The notes: generated by a model not told the origin, from the letters alone. DNA of 64,000 bases from PALSA-1006 sp963733265 (GCA_963733265.1 CAVTCF010000003.1:651240-715239), one strand, 5' to 3'; numbered from the stretch's first letter, positions 1 to 10,107 are shown. Translations and numbers: made by a program.

Positions 1-46
1 CAAGGAATTTGAATACCATATCGAGCACAAGCGTTGCTTGGTGTAA
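1..46 (+). CDS. nuoF: NADH-quinone oxidoreductase subunit F, C-terminal end only
   Basis: The first 46 bases encode the last 14 residues of an open frame, ending EYHIEHKRCLV before TAA at 44-46. This is the conserved tail of NuoF, the FMN- and NADH-binding subunit of complex I. The rest lies upstream of the window. nuoG starts 20 bases later, as expected for a nuo operon. The identification rests on a short tail plus gene order. Confidence 0.8.
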   Translation, partial: KEFEYHIEHKRCLV

Positions 47-66
47 GGCAGACGGACAGGTGAGCA

Positions 67-2376
67 ATGATCAACATTGAAATTGACGGCAAGCACATCG
101 AAGCAGCGAATGGATCGACTGTGATCGAGGCCGCGCATGGCGCCGGTATAACGATACCGCACTTTTGCTATCACAAGAAATTGTCTATAGCGGCGAATTG
201 TCGCATGTGTCTGGTACAGGTTGAAAAGACACCCAAAGCGTTGCCGGCCTGTGCAACACCGGTGACGGAAGGTATGCGAGTTTGGACTGCCTCCGAGCAA
301 GCGGTGAAAGCGCAAAAAGGTGTGATGGAATTTTTGCTGGTGAACCATCCTTTGGATTGCCCGATTTGTGATCAGGGCGGCGAATGTATGTTGCAGGATA
401 TTTCTGTCGGTTACGGCAGCGGACAATCGCGCTTCCACGAGGAAAAACGCACGGTATTGAGCAAAGACATCGGGCCACTGGTGTCTGCGGAAGAAATGAG
501 CCGCTGCATTAACTGCACCCGTTGTGTGCGTTTCGGTGCCGAAATCGGCGGACAGATGGAACTCGGACAAGCTTTCCGGGGCGAACACGCTGAGATCATA
601 TCTTTTGTTTCCGGCACGGTGAATTCCGAACTGTCCGGCAATATGATTGATCTGTGCCCGGTCGGGGCGCTGACCAGCAAACCCTTCCGCTATAAAGCGC
701 GCAATTGGGAATTATCGCGTCGTCGCTCGATCAGTGCCCACGATAGTCTGGGTTCCAATCTTGCGGTGCACACCAAGGATAACCGCGTGCTGCGCGTACT
801 GCCCATCGAAAACGAAGACATCAATGAGTGCTGGTTGTCGGACAAAGATCGTTTCGCTTATGAAGGTTTGAGTTCGCCCGAGCGCCTGACCAAGCCGATG
901 ATTAAAAAAGACGGCAAGTGGCAGGAAGTGGAGTGGCAAGTCGCCCTGGAATATGCGGCGAATGGTCTGCGCCATATCGCTAATGGTGCCGGTGCAGAAC
1001 AGGTCGGCGCGCTGGCCACAGCCAACTCCACGCTGGAAGAACTTTATTTGCTGCAAAAATTAATTCGCGGCATCGGCAGCCAGAACGTGGATTTCCGTTT
1101 GCGCCAGGCAGATTTTAGTGCCGACAGCAAGAGCCAGGGTGTGCCTTGGCTGGGCTTGCCTATTGACGAAATTAACCGTGCCGACAGATTCCTCATCATC
1201 GGCAGTTTCTTGCGCAAGGATCACCCGGTTTTGGCGGCACGTATTCGTTCCACAGTAAAGAACGGTGCACAAGCCAACATTATCCACTCGGTTGACGATG
1301 ATCTGTTAATGAATGTGGAGAACAAATCAATTGTTGCGCCTGATGCTTTGGTTGACGTATTAAACCAGGTCTTGATTGCACTAACGGCAGAAAAACAAGG
1401 CGCACCAAGCGGGAACAGCGAAGCTGCCGCAATCGCGAAGAGCTTGGCGAGCGGCAAAAATGTTGCAGTATTCTTGGGTAATTTTGCGCAACAACATCCG
1501 CAGGCAGCCCAATTACAATTGCTGGCACAAAAAATTGCCGAATTAACAGCGGGCAAATTCGGCTTCTTCGGTGAGGCGGCAAACAGCGTTGGCGGTTACT
1601 TGGCGAATGCCATACCGGGCGCAAATGGATTAAATGCGGCAACCATTTTCGCGTCTCCGCGCAAGGCCTATGTGCTGCTGAATGTCGAAGCGGAATTAGA
1701 TAGTGCGAACCCGCAACAGGCAATAGCCGCGTTGCAGGCAGCAGATTTGGTGATTGCATTGTCGGCCTACAAGCATCGTGCAACTGAATACGCGGATGTG
1801 TTGTTGCCTATCGCGCCATTCACAGAAACGTCGGGTACCTTTGTGAGCACAGAAGGTCGGGTGCAAAGCTTTAAGGGGGCAGTCAAGCCTTTGGGCGAGG
1901 CGCGCCCGGCATGGAAAGTATTGCGTGTGTTGGGTAATTTGCTGAAGCTGGACGGATTCGATCAGGACACCTCGGAAGCAGTGCGTGAAGAAGCACTTAA
2001 AGATGTGGATGTCACTACTAAATTGAATAATGCCCTTAGCGACATTGAAATAAATGCAATTGCAACTGCGGGTGGTCTGCAACGCGTAAGCGATGTGCCT
2101 ATCTATACAACGGATTCCATCGTTCGCCGTTCAGCGCCGCTGCAAGCGACGACTGATGCGGCTACTCCGAAAGCATGGCTGCATAGTGAAGAATTAAACA
2201 AGCTGGGTATACAGTCGGGTGCGACTGTTAAGGTAAGCCAAGGGCTTGGTAGCGCAATAGTGGCGGTGGCAACAGATGATAATTTGCCCAAAGGTGTGGT
2301 GCGCTTGGCAGCAGGACATAGTGCGACCGCTGCCTTGGGTGCGATGTTCGGAACGATCTCGGTGGAGCGCACATGA
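67..2376 (+). CDS. nuoG: NADH-quinone oxidoreductase subunit G
   Basis: NuoG (769 aa) is the large iron-sulfur subunit of the peripheral arm of complex I and carries electrons from NuoF towards NuoI. Visible ligands are C34, C45, C48 and C62 for a [2Fe-2S] cluster, H94/C98/C101/C107 for the His-Cys [4Fe-4S] cluster, and CINCTRC at about 147-153 with a later Cys near 197 for a third cluster. The remainder is a molybdopterin-oxidoreductase-like domain with no cofactor role in this family. The start at 67 follows an AGGTGAG-like site. The stop overlaps the nuoH start by four bases (ATGA), which indicates translational coupling. Confidence 0.97.
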   Translation: MINIEIDGKHIEAANGSTVIEAAHGAGITIPHFCYHKKLSIAANCRMCLVQVEKTPKALPACATPVTEGMRVWTASEQAVKAQKGVMEFLLVNHPLDCPICDQGGECMLQDISVGYGSGQSRFHEEKRTVLSKDIGPLVSAEEMSRCINCTRCVRFGAEIGGQMELGQAFRGEHAEIISFVSGTVNSELSGNMIDLCPVGALTSKPFRYKARNWELSRRRSISAHDSLGSNLAVHTKDNRVLRVLPIENEDINECWLSDKDRFAYEGLSSPERLTKPMIKKDGKWQEVEWQVALEYAANGLRHIANGAGAEQVGALATANSTLEELYLLQKLIRGIGSQNVDFRLRQADFSADSKSQGVPWLGLPIDEINRADRFLIIGSFLRKDHPVLAARIRSTVKNGAQANIIHSVDDDLLMNVENKSIVAPDALVDVLNQVLIALTAEKQGAPSGNSEAAAIAKSLASGKNVAVFLGNFAQQHPQAAQLQLLAQKIAELTAGKFGFFGEAANSVGGYLANAIPGANGLNAATIFASPRKAYVLLNVEAELDSANPQQAIAALQAADLVIALSAYKHRATEYADVLLPIAPFTETSGTFVSTEGRVQSFKGAVKPLGEARPAWKVLRVLGNLLKLDGFDQDTSEAVREEALKDVDVTTKLNNALSDIEINAIATAGGLQRVSDVPIYTTDSIVRRSAPLQATTDAATPKAWLHSEELNKLGIQSGATVKVSQGLGSAIVAVATDDNLPKGVVRLAAGHSATAALGAMFGTISVERT

Positions 2377-3482
2377 TAGAAGCTCAGATCCTGCAATTTT
2401 TTCAATGGTTCTGGAATCAGTTCGGACTCTGGAATTGGGTATGGGGTACGTTTGGCTTTGCCTGGCCATTAGTCTGGGTATTGGTGAAGATTGTTGTCAT
2501 CGTAGCGCCGATTATGCTCGGCGTCGCCTACCTTACTTATGTAGAGCGTAAGGTACTGGGGTACATGCAAGATCGTATTGGACCCAATCGCGTGGGTTAT
2601 TACGGTTTGTTGCAACCCATTGCAGACGGGATCAAATTGTTGATGAAAGAAGTCATCATTCCGACCGGCTCCAACAAATTTCTGTTTGTATTGGCACCGG
2701 TATTGGCGATAACGCCAGCGCTGGCGGCTTGGGCTGTGGTGCCTTTCGGAGATGAATTGATCCTGGCCAATGTCAACGCCGGTCTGCTCTATATCCTGAC
2801 GATGACTTCACTGGGGATTTATGGCGTCATCATTGCCGGCTGGTCTTCCAATTCCAAGTATGCTTTCCTTGGCGCGATACGTTCCGCTGCACAGATCGTG
2901 TCCTATGAACTTGCCATGGGATTTGCGCTGGTGTGTGTGTTGCTGGCAGCGCAGAGTATGAATCTGGTCGATATTGTGCGCGGTCAGCACAATAATTATG
3001 GCCTGTTCGGATGGTATTTCATACCCTTGTTCCCAATGTTCGTGGTGTATTTCATTGCCGGTGTGGCGGAAACCAACCGCGCTCCGTTTGACTTGGCGGA
3101 AGACGAATCAGTGATCGTGGCAGGATTCCATACGGAATATTCCGGGATGGCCTTTGCATTATTCTTCCTTGCCGAATATGCCAACATGATTCTCATTGCG
3201 GCGTTGGCCTCCATCTTCTTCCTCGGTGGCTGGCTGTCACCGTTGCCGCAAGCCTGGGTGCCGTCAGCCCCGGTATTAGGGTTGCTTCTGGGCAATGGGA
3301 TACATTGGTTTTTGGCAAAAATGTCATTTATCCTGTTCCTGTTCCTGTGGCTGCGCGCAACGTTCCCGCGCTATCGTTATGACCAACTGATGCGCTTGGG
3401 CTGGAAAATATTTATTCCGCTTACGCTGGTTTGGGTAGTAGTGGTTGCTGCCTGGATGCAGACACCGTTTTGGTTGTGGTGA
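2373..3482 (+). CDS. nuoH: NADH-quinone oxidoreductase subunit H
   Basis: NuoH (369 aa) is the membrane subunit that joins the peripheral arm to the proton-pumping arm and lines the quinone chamber. It has about eight to nine hydrophobic segments. The conserved blocks ERKVLGYMQDRIGPNRVG (near residue 54) and ETNRAPFDLAEDESVIVAGF (near 230) are diagnostic. The start overlaps the end of nuoG and has a GGAG about eight bases upstream. Length is normal for betaproteobacterial NuoH. Confidence 0.97.
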   Translation: MIEAQILQFFQWFWNQFGLWNWVWGTFGFAWPLVWVLVKIVVIVAPIMLGVAYLTYVERKVLGYMQDRIGPNRVGYYGLLQPIADGIKLLMKEVIIPTGSNKFLFVLAPVLAITPALAAWAVVPFGDELILANVNAGLLYILTMTSLGIYGVIIAGWSSNSKYAFLGAIRSAAQIVSYELAMGFALVCVLLAAQSMNLVDIVRGQHNNYGLFGWYFIPLFPMFVVYFIAGVAETNRAPFDLAEDESVIVAGFHTEYSGMAFALFFLAEYANMILIAALASIFFLGGWLSPLPQAWVPSAPVLGLLLGNGIHWFLAKMSFILFLFLWLRATFPRYRYDQLMRLGWKIFIPLTLVWVVVVAAWMQTPFWLW

Positions 3483-3490
3483 GAGAGAAT

Positions 3491-3979
3491 ATGAAAAAGA
3501 TCTCGAATTTCTTTAAAAGTTTTCTGCTGATTGAGCTGCTCAAAGGTATGGCTCTGACCGGCAAGCATATGTTTATGCGCAAGGTCACAGTGCAGTATCC
3601 GGAAGAAAAAACACCGCAAAGCTTTCGCTTCCGCGGTCTGCACGCGCAACGCCGTTATGCCAACGGTGAAGAGCGTTGTATCGGGTGCAAACTGTGCGAA
3701 GCAGTATGCCCTGCATTGGCGATCAAGATCGAAGTGGCGGAACGTGCTGATGGTTCGCGTCGTACTACGCAATATGATATTGATTTGACCAAATGCATTT
3801 TTTGCGGTTTCTGTGAAGAGTCTTGCCCCGTGGATGCCATTGTTGAGACGCGAATTTTCGAGTATCACGGTGAAGCCCGAGGGGATTTGTATTACACCAA
3901 GCCAATGTTATTGGCGGTGGGCGACAAGCATGAAGCGCAGATCGCAAAAGATCGGGCTGCGGATGCCAAGTACCGGTGA
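3491..3979 (+). CDS. nuoI: NADH-quinone oxidoreductase subunit I
   Basis: NuoI (162 aa) carries the two [4Fe-4S] clusters that pass electrons to quinone. Both motifs are intact: CIGCKLCEAVCP and CIFCGFCEESCP. The open frame extends upstream to 3431, but the ATG at 3491 follows GAGAGAG and begins MKKISNFFKSF, the usual amphipathic N-terminus of NuoI. The extra upstream residues overlap nuoH and look non-coding, so 3491 is preferred. Confidence 0.95.
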   Translation: MKKISNFFKSFLLIELLKGMALTGKHMFMRKVTVQYPEEKTPQSFRFRGLHAQRRYANGEERCIGCKLCEAVCPALAIKIEVAERADGSRRTTQYDIDLTKCIFCGFCEESCPVDAIVETRIFEYHGEARGDLYYTKPMLLAVGDKHEAQIAKDRAADAKYR

Positions 3980-4041
3980 AATGTTTCCCGGCAGGGAAGG
4001 GCATCACGTTTCACGTTTCGCTTAAGTTTTAGGGCTAATTT

Positions 4042-4683
4042 ATGAATTTAGAGACAATCGTTTTTTATCTGTTTGCGGCGCTTACCGTTTTCTCGGCGGT
4101 GAGTGTGATTACTTCACGCAATCCGGTGCATGCGGCGCTGTTTTTGGTGTTGGCTTTTTTTAGCATGTCCGGAATATGGTTGTTGCTGGAGGCAGAGTTC
4201 CTCGCGATTACACTGGTGCTCGTTTACGTTGGCGCGGTGATGGTACTGTTCCTGTTCGTGGTGATGATGCTGGATGTCGACTTGGTGCAATTGCGCGAAG
4301 GATTTTGGCGCTGGTTCCCGTTTGGTGTGGCGCTGGCAATAGCAATCGTGGGTGAAATGATTTGGGTGCTGGGCGGTCGTCAGACAGCGGAGACCGGTGC
4401 AAATATTGCCAAACATGCTGCCGATTACAGCAATACCAAAGAACTCGGGCGCTTGATTTATACAGATTATGTTTATCCGTTTGAATTGGCGGCAGTGTTG
4501 TTGTTGATTGCTATTGTTGCGGCAATTGCTTTGACCTTGCGTCATCGCAGTACTGCGAAGAAACAAGAGCCAAGCAAACAGATTTCGGTCAAGAGCAAAG
4601 ATCGTTTACGTATCGTATCGGTTCCATCATCCAAAAAAGTTGCAGTGACGGATGTTGCGAAAACCGATCAAGTGAAGAGCTAA
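4042..4683 (+). CDS. nuoJ: NADH-quinone oxidoreductase subunit J
   Basis: NuoJ (213 aa) is a membrane subunit of complex I with five predicted helices; the third contains the family pattern LVYVGAVMVLFLFVVMML. After the last helix (about residue 168) there is a basic, Lys/Ser-rich cytoplasmic tail of some 45 residues, longer than in E. coli NuoJ (184 aa). The gene lies 62 bases after nuoI and 15 before nuoK. Confidence 0.95.
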   Translation: MNLETIVFYLFAALTVFSAVSVITSRNPVHAALFLVLAFFSMSGIWLLLEAEFLAITLVLVYVGAVMVLFLFVVMMLDVDLVQLREGFWRWFPFGVALAIAIVGEMIWVLGGRQTAETGANIAKHAADYSNTKELGRLIYTDYVYPFELAAVLLLIAIVAAIALTLRHRSTAKKQEPSKQISVKSKDRLRIVSVPSSKKVAVTDVAKTDQVKS

Positions 4684-4698
4684 TTTTCAGGGGGAAGC

Positions 4699-5010
4699 AT
4701 GTTGAGTTTAGGTTTGTCTCATTACTTGGTGTTAAGCGCGGTGCTGTTTGCCATCAGCGTGCTGGGCATTTTCCTGAACCGTAAAAATATTATCGTGCTG
4801 TTGATGGCGATTGAATTGATGTTGCTGGCGGTGAATACCAATTTCATTGCTTTCTCGCATTATCTGAACGATGTTTCCGGACAGATCTTTGTGTTCTTTA
4901 TTCTGACTGTTGCGGCTGCCGAGGCTGCAATCGGTTTGGCTATTCTGGTGGTGCTGTTCCGTAATTTGCGCACTATTAACGTTGACGATATCGGCAGCCT
5001 GAAAGGTTAA
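4699..5010 (+). CDS. nuoK: NADH-quinone oxidoreductase subunit K
   Basis: NuoK (103 aa) is a three-helix antiporter-like subunit of the membrane arm. The conserved glutamate in MAIELMLLAVN and a second acidic residue in AAAEAAIGLAI sit within helices, as expected for the proton path. The start follows CAGGGGGAAGC, a strong ribosome binding site. Length matches the family. Confidence 0.96.
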   Translation: MLSLGLSHYLVLSAVLFAISVLGIFLNRKNIIVLLMAIELMLLAVNTNFIAFSHYLNDVSGQIFVFFILTVAAAEAAIGLAILVVLFRNLRTINVDDIGSLKG

Positions 5011-5018
5011 GCGTACAA

Positions 5019-7022
5019 ATGAGCAATATGCAAAATCTCTATTTGCTGGTTCCACTGGCTCCCTTGGTCGGCGCGATTCTGGCCGGTCTGTTCGGTAAGG
5101 TTTTAGGTCGGAACTGGACGCACCGGATTACTATTGCGCTGGTCGCCGTGTCGTTTGCGGCATCCGTGGCGATCTTCAGGGATGTGCTGGCCGGTCATCA
5201 ATTTAATGGCACCGTCTATAAATGGGTGACCTCGGGTGATACCAGTTTTGAGGTGGGTTTGCTGATTGACCGTCTAACCGTGCTAATGATGCTGGTAGTG
5301 ACCTTTGTCTCCCTGATGGTTCACATCTACACCATCGGCTATATGAGTGAAGACGCGGGCTATCAGCGTTTCTTCAGTTACATTTCACTGTTTACTTTCT
5401 CCATGCTGATGCTGGTGATGGCAAACAACTTCATGCAGTTGTTCTTCGGTTGGGAAGCTGTGGGGCTGGTGTCGTATTTGCTGATCGGCTTCTGGTATAC
5501 ACGCCCAACGGCAATTTATGCCAACCTGAAAGCGTTTTTGGTTAACCGCGTGGGCGACTTTGGCTTCCTGCTTGGAATTGGTCTGGTGTTGATGGTGTTC
5601 GGTACACTTGATTACGCCGCCGTATTCGCCAAAGCGTATCTTTACGTGAATGACATTGCACCTATTCCGGGTGTGTCGTGGAATCTGATTACAGCCATCT
5701 GTATTCTGTTGTTCATCGGTGCGATGGGCAAGAGCGCACAATTTCCGCTGCACGTCTGGTTGCCGGATTCGATGGAAGGCCCCACACCAATCTCTGCTTT
5801 GATCCACGCGGCAACCATGGTAACCGCCGGTATATTTATGGTGGCACGCATGTCGCCGCTGTTTGAATTGTCTGAAACAGCTTTGTCTTTCGTCATGATC
5901 ATCGGTGCGATTACCGCGTTGTTCATGGGCTTCCTGGGCATCATCCAAAACGATATCAAGCGCGTGGTGGCGTATTCAACGTTGTCGCAACTGGGGTATA
6001 TGACGGTTGCGCTGGGCGCTTCAGCGTACTCGGTAGCAATCTTCCATCTGATGACTCATGCGTTCTTTAAAGCGTTGCTATTCTTGGCGGCAGGTTCGGT
6101 TATCATTGCCATGCACCACGATCAGGACATTCGCAACATGGGCGGTCTGCGCAAGTACATGCCGATCACTTGGATTACTTCTCTGATCGGTTCGCTGGCA
6201 TTGATCGGTACACCGTTCCTGTCGGGATTTTATTCCAAGGACAGCATTATTGATGCGGTGGGAAATTCGCACTTGATCGGTTCAGGCTTTGCCTATTTTG
6301 CGGTACTGGCGGGAGTGTTTGTCACTGCGTTCTATTCTTTCCGCATGTACTTTCTTGTGTTCCACGGTAAGGAACGCTTTGGCAAAGCGCACCACCACGA
6401 TGACCATGCAAACCACGATGAGCATCACGGCTTGGCTCACGGGCAGAAACCGCACGAGACTTCCTGGGTGGTTGTCCTGCCACTGATCCTGCTGGCGATA
6501 CCATCGGTGGCGATTGGATTTTTTACCATTGAGCCACTGCTGTATGGCGACTATTTCCGCGACGCGATTTTCGTTGGACAAGAGCACGTGGCGCTTGCCG
6601 AAATGCGTGAAGAATTCCACGGCGCGATTGAGATGGCCTTGCATTCATTTATTACCTTGCCCTTCATCCTTGCGCTGGCAGGTGTCGTGTTGTCATGGTT
6701 CTTCTACCTGAAGCGTCCCGATATCCCGGCTGCTATCAAGGAGCGCTTCGCAGGCATATATACGCTGCTCGATAACAAATATTACTTCGACCGTTTCAAT
6801 GACTGGTTTTTTGCCGGTGGCGCACGCGGGGCTAGTCGCTTCCTGTGGAAGTATGGTGATGTGAATTTGATCGACGGAGTACTGGTGAATGGCACGGCAA
6901 AATTGGTTGGGCGCTTTGCCGGGTTATTGCGCAATTTGCAGACCGGCTATGTTTATCACTATGCCTTTGCAATGATTACGGGCGTTTTCGTATTGTTAAC
7001 CGTACGGACGTGGTTTGAGTAA
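5019..7022 (+). CDS. nuoL: NADH-quinone oxidoreductase subunit L
   Basis: NuoL (667 aa) is the distal antiporter-like proton-pumping subunit. It shows the family core around residues 120-340, including FFGWEAVGLVSYLLIGFW and HAATMVTAGIFMVARMSPLF, and a C-terminal part that contains the long lateral helix. A His/Asp-rich segment at about residues 456-475 (6389-6440) lies between helices. It is a surface loop that could bind metal or simply be variable sequence. The gene starts eight bases after nuoK. Confidence 0.96.
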   Translation: MSNMQNLYLLVPLAPLVGAILAGLFGKVLGRNWTHRITIALVAVSFAASVAIFRDVLAGHQFNGTVYKWVTSGDTSFEVGLLIDRLTVLMMLVVTFVSLMVHIYTIGYMSEDAGYQRFFSYISLFTFSMLMLVMANNFMQLFFGWEAVGLVSYLLIGFWYTRPTAIYANLKAFLVNRVGDFGFLLGIGLVLMVFGTLDYAAVFAKAYLYVNDIAPIPGVSWNLITAICILLFIGAMGKSAQFPLHVWLPDSMEGPTPISALIHAATMVTAGIFMVARMSPLFELSETALSFVMIIGAITALFMGFLGIIQNDIKRVVAYSTLSQLGYMTVALGASAYSVAIFHLMTHAFFKALLFLAAGSVIIAMHHDQDIRNMGGLRKYMPITWITSLIGSLALIGTPFLSGFYSKDSIIDAVGNSHLIGSGFAYFAVLAGVFVTAFYSFRMYFLVFHGKERFGKAHHHDDHANHDEHHGLAHGQKPHETSWVVVLPLILLAIPSVAIGFFTIEPLLYGDYFRDAIFVGQEHVALAEMREEFHGAIEMALHSFITLPFILALAGVVLSWFFYLKRPDIPAAIKERFAGIYTLLDNKYYFDRFNDWFFAGGARGASRFLWKYGDVNLIDGVLVNGTAKLVGRFAGLLRNLQTGYVYHYAFAMITGVFVLLTVRTWFE

Positions 7023-7050
7023 CGCCGCAGAATACTGAAGGAAATAAAGC

Positions 7051-8535
7051 ATGATTTTTGGATTCCCCTTGTTAAGCGTTGCAATCTGGCTCCCCATCCT
7101 TTTTGGTGTGTTAGTGCTGGCGACAGGCAATGATCGCAATGCTCCTATCGCAAGACTTATTGCTTTGCTGGGGGCCGTGCTTGGTTTTCTGGTAACGATT
7201 CCGCTGTATACCGGCTTCGACAAGATGACCAGTGCCATGCAGTTCGTCGAAATGAGCAACTGGATACCGCGTTTCAATATTCATTACCATTTGGGCGTGG
7301 ACGGAATTTCAGTGTTGTTTATTCTGTTGAACAGTTTTTTTACACCGCTGGTTGTTCTGGCGGGATGGCAAGTGATTGAAAAGCGCGTGGCGCAGTACAT
7401 GGCCGCGTTCCTTATCATGTCGGGCATTATCAACGGCGTATTCGCCTCACTGGATGCCATGTTGTTTTATGTGTTCTGGGAAGCGATGCTGATCCCGATG
7501 TTTATTATCATCGGCGTATGGGGCGGACCAAACCGCGTGTATGCGGCGGTCAAGTTCTTCCTCTACACCCTGCTTGGTTCGCTGTTGATGCTGGTTGCCC
7601 TGTTGTACTTGTATCTGCATTCCGGCGGCAGCTTTGAAATCCTCGACTATCACCAGATGTCGATTCCGATGACTGCACAGATTTTGGTGTTTATCGCCTT
7701 CTTCATGGCGTTCTCGGTGAAAGTGCCGATGTTCCCGGTGCATACCTGGTTGCCGGATGCCCACGTGGAAGCCCCTACCGGCGGCTCGGTGATACTGGCC
7801 GCAATCATGTTGAAAGTTGGCGCATACGGCTTTATAAGATTCTCTATGCCGATAGCACCGGATGCCAGCCACAGTTTGGCAGGTGTGATGATTGCGCTGT
7901 CGCTGATTGCGGTGGTTTATATCGGACTGGTGGCGCTGACCCAAGCCGACATGAAAAAACTGGTGGCTTATTCTTCCATTTCTCACATGGGTTTCGTCAC
8001 GCTCGGCTTCTTCATCTTTAATGCTTACGGTATGGAAGGCGCGCTGCTGCAAATGATTTCGCACGGCTTCGTGGCGGGTGCGCTGTTCTTGTGTATCGGT
8101 GTGTTATACGATCGCGTGCATTCGCGTCAGATCGTTGATTACGGCGGCGTGGCAAACAAGATGCCCGTGTTTGCCGCGTTCTTCATGCTGTTTGCCATGG
8201 CAAACAGCGGACTGCCCGGAACCAGCGGTTTCGTGGGGGAATTCATTGTTATCATGGGGGCGGTGAAAGCTAACTTCTGGTATGCCTTCCTGGCGGCAAG
8301 TACATTGATCTTCGGTGCTGCATATACGTTGTGGATGTATAAGCGTGTGATTTTCGGTGCAGTTGCCAATGACCATGTTGCGCATTTGCGCGATATCGGT
8401 GCCCGTGAAAAGTTTATCTTCATCGTTCTTGCGATCACTGTTCTGGGTGTGGGGCTGTATCCGTTACCGTTCAGTGAAATATTGCATACGTCGGTGAATG
8501 ATTTGTTGGTTCACCTTGCCCGTTCCAAGTTATAA
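7051..8535 (+). CDS. nuoM: NADH-quinone oxidoreductase subunit M
   Basis: NuoM (494 aa) is an antiporter-like proton-pumping subunit of complex I. It has about fourteen hydrophobic segments, the conserved VFWEAMLIPMFIIIG block near residue 143, the HTWLPDAHVEAPTGGSV block near 232, and KKLVAYSSISHMGFV near 305. An AAGGAAAT site precedes the ATG at 7051. It lies 28 bases after nuoL in the same operon. Confidence 0.97.
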   Translation: MIFGFPLLSVAIWLPILFGVLVLATGNDRNAPIARLIALLGAVLGFLVTIPLYTGFDKMTSAMQFVEMSNWIPRFNIHYHLGVDGISVLFILLNSFFTPLVVLAGWQVIEKRVAQYMAAFLIMSGIINGVFASLDAMLFYVFWEAMLIPMFIIIGVWGGPNRVYAAVKFFLYTLLGSLLMLVALLYLYLHSGGSFEILDYHQMSIPMTAQILVFIAFFMAFSVKVPMFPVHTWLPDAHVEAPTGGSVILAAIMLKVGAYGFIRFSMPIAPDASHSLAGVMIALSLIAVVYIGLVALTQADMKKLVAYSSISHMGFVTLGFFIFNAYGMEGALLQMISHGFVAGALFLCIGVLYDRVHSRQIVDYGGVANKMPVFAAFFMLFAMANSGLPGTSGFVGEFIVIMGAVKANFWYAFLAASTLIFGAAYTLWMYKRVIFGAVANDHVAHLRDIGAREKFIFIVLAITVLGVGLYPLPFSEILHTSVNDLLVHLARSKL

Positions 8536-8573
8536 GTTGTGGCTAAGCCGAAATTTTAGCAATTGAGGAAAAT

Positions 8574-10025
8574 ATGAGTTTCTTGTCAACCCTGTATTCC
8601 GCCTACGCAGAAATTTTTCTGCTGGTGATGGTGAGCGTGATCCTGATTGCGGATTTGTTTACCACTGGCCGCAATAAATCAGTAACGTATTTGCTGGTGC
8701 AACTCACTTTGCTGGGCTGCTCGCTCATTACTGTGGCGACCCACGAAAATGGAGTTACGCATCTGTTCCACGACATGTTTGTGGATGATCTGATGTCTGA
8801 TGTGTTGAAACTGTTGAGCTATCTGGCCGTCTCCATGATGCTGGTTTATTCGCGCAGCTATTTGCTGGCACGGGGCTTGTTCTCGGGTGAGTTTCTGGCC
8901 CTGGTATTATTTTCCTTGCTGGGCATGATGGTGATGATCTCCGCCAGCAACTTTATCTCACTTTATTTGGGCCTGGAATTGCTTTCGCTGAGCTTGTACG
9001 CAATGGTGGCTTTGCAACGCGATTCAGCCACTGCAACAGAAGCGGCGATGAAATACTTCATCCTTGGCGCATTGGCATCCGGATTGTTGTTGTACGGCAT
9101 GTCCATGCTGTATGGTGCGACAGGTACATTGAATGTGAATGGCATTTCCGCAGCGATTCATCATGGTGTCCCCAACAAGGCGCTGCTGGTGTTTGGTCTG
9201 GTATTTATTGTGGCGGGGTTGGCGTTCAAAATGGGCGCGGTTCCTTTCCATATGTGGGTGCCGGACGTTTATCACGGTGCACCGACTGCAATGACGATGC
9301 TCATCGGCACCGCACCCAAGCTGGCCGTTTTCGCTTTTGTCATGCGTATACTGGTGGAAGGCTTACAGCCGTTGATGATTGACTGGTCCGGGATGTTGGA
9401 GATAATGGCCGTGCTGTCAATGGCACTCGGTAACATTAGCGCCATCGCGCAAACCAATCTTAAACGCATGTTCGCCTATTCAACCATCTCTCACATGGGT
9501 TTCCTGTTGATCGGGATATTGAGTGGAACTGTTGAAGGTTATGGCTCTGCGATGTTCTATGCCGTCATTTATGTGCTGATGAGTCTAGGCGGTTTCGGCA
9601 TGATAATGCTGTTGTCGCGCGAAGGTTTTGAAGCCGATAAGCTGACTGACTTTAAAGGACTCAATCAGCGCAGCCCGTGGCTCGCGTTCATGATGTTACT
9701 GCTGATGTTCTCCATGGCGGGTGTTCCTCCCACCGTGGGTTTCTACGCCAAGTTCTCTGTGCTGAATGCGGCAGTGCAAGCCGGGCATCTACCGCTGGTT
9801 CTTGCTGCGGTGCTGTTCTCTCTGATCGGCGCATTCTACTACCTGCGTATTGTGAAGCTCATGTATTTCGATGCCCCGGAAAGCCACGAGCGTATTTACT
9901 TGCAGCCGGATAGCAGCTTGCTGATTTCGATCAACGGGATTGCAGTGCTAGGCTTGGGGATACTTCCCGGAACCCTGATGTCAGTCTGTGCGGTATCGGT
10001 ACAGCAATCATTGTTGTTGCATTAA
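8574..10025 (+). CDS. nuoN: NADH-quinone oxidoreductase subunit N
   Basis: NuoN (483 aa) is the third antiporter-like subunit of the membrane arm. Conserved elements include LYLGLELLSLSLYAMVAL near residue 128, the PFHMWVPDVYHGAPT block near 224, and KRMFAYSTISHMGFLLIG near 296. GAGGAAAAT precedes the start. It is the last gene of the nuo operon, followed 25 bases later by a strong terminator hairpin. Confidence 0.97.
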   Translation: MSFLSTLYSAYAEIFLLVMVSVILIADLFTTGRNKSVTYLLVQLTLLGCSLITVATHENGVTHLFHDMFVDDLMSDVLKLLSYLAVSMMLVYSRSYLLARGLFSGEFLALVLFSLLGMMVMISASNFISLYLGLELLSLSLYAMVALQRDSATATEAAMKYFILGALASGLLLYGMSMLYGATGTLNVNGISAAIHHGVPNKALLVFGLVFIVAGLAFKMGAVPFHMWVPDVYHGAPTAMTMLIGTAPKLAVFAFVMRILVEGLQPLMIDWSGMLEIMAVLSMALGNISAIAQTNLKRMFAYSTISHMGFLLIGILSGTVEGYGSAMFYAVIYVLMSLGGFGMIMLLSREGFEADKLTDFKGLNQRSPWLAFMMLLLMFSMAGVPPTVGFYAKFSVLNAAVQAGHLPLVLAAVLFSLIGAFYYLRIVKLMYFDAPESHERIYLQPDSSLLISINGIAVLGLGILPGTLMSVCAVSVQQSLLLH

Positions 10026-10046
10026 GCACCGAATATATGTGTCTCG

Positions 10047-10074
10047 AAAAACTCCCGCTGCGGCGGGAGTTTTT
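10047..10074 (+). terminator. Intrinsic terminator of the nuo operon
   Basis: A perfect 8-bp stem, ACTCCCGC at 10051-10058 and GCGGGAGT at 10063-10070, has a four-base loop, is flanked by AAAA upstream and is followed by TTTT. It lies 25 bases after the nuoN stop. Confidence 0.92.
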
Positions 10075-10107
10075 ACATTAGACCGAAAAATCCGATATCC
10101 CCTTGCG

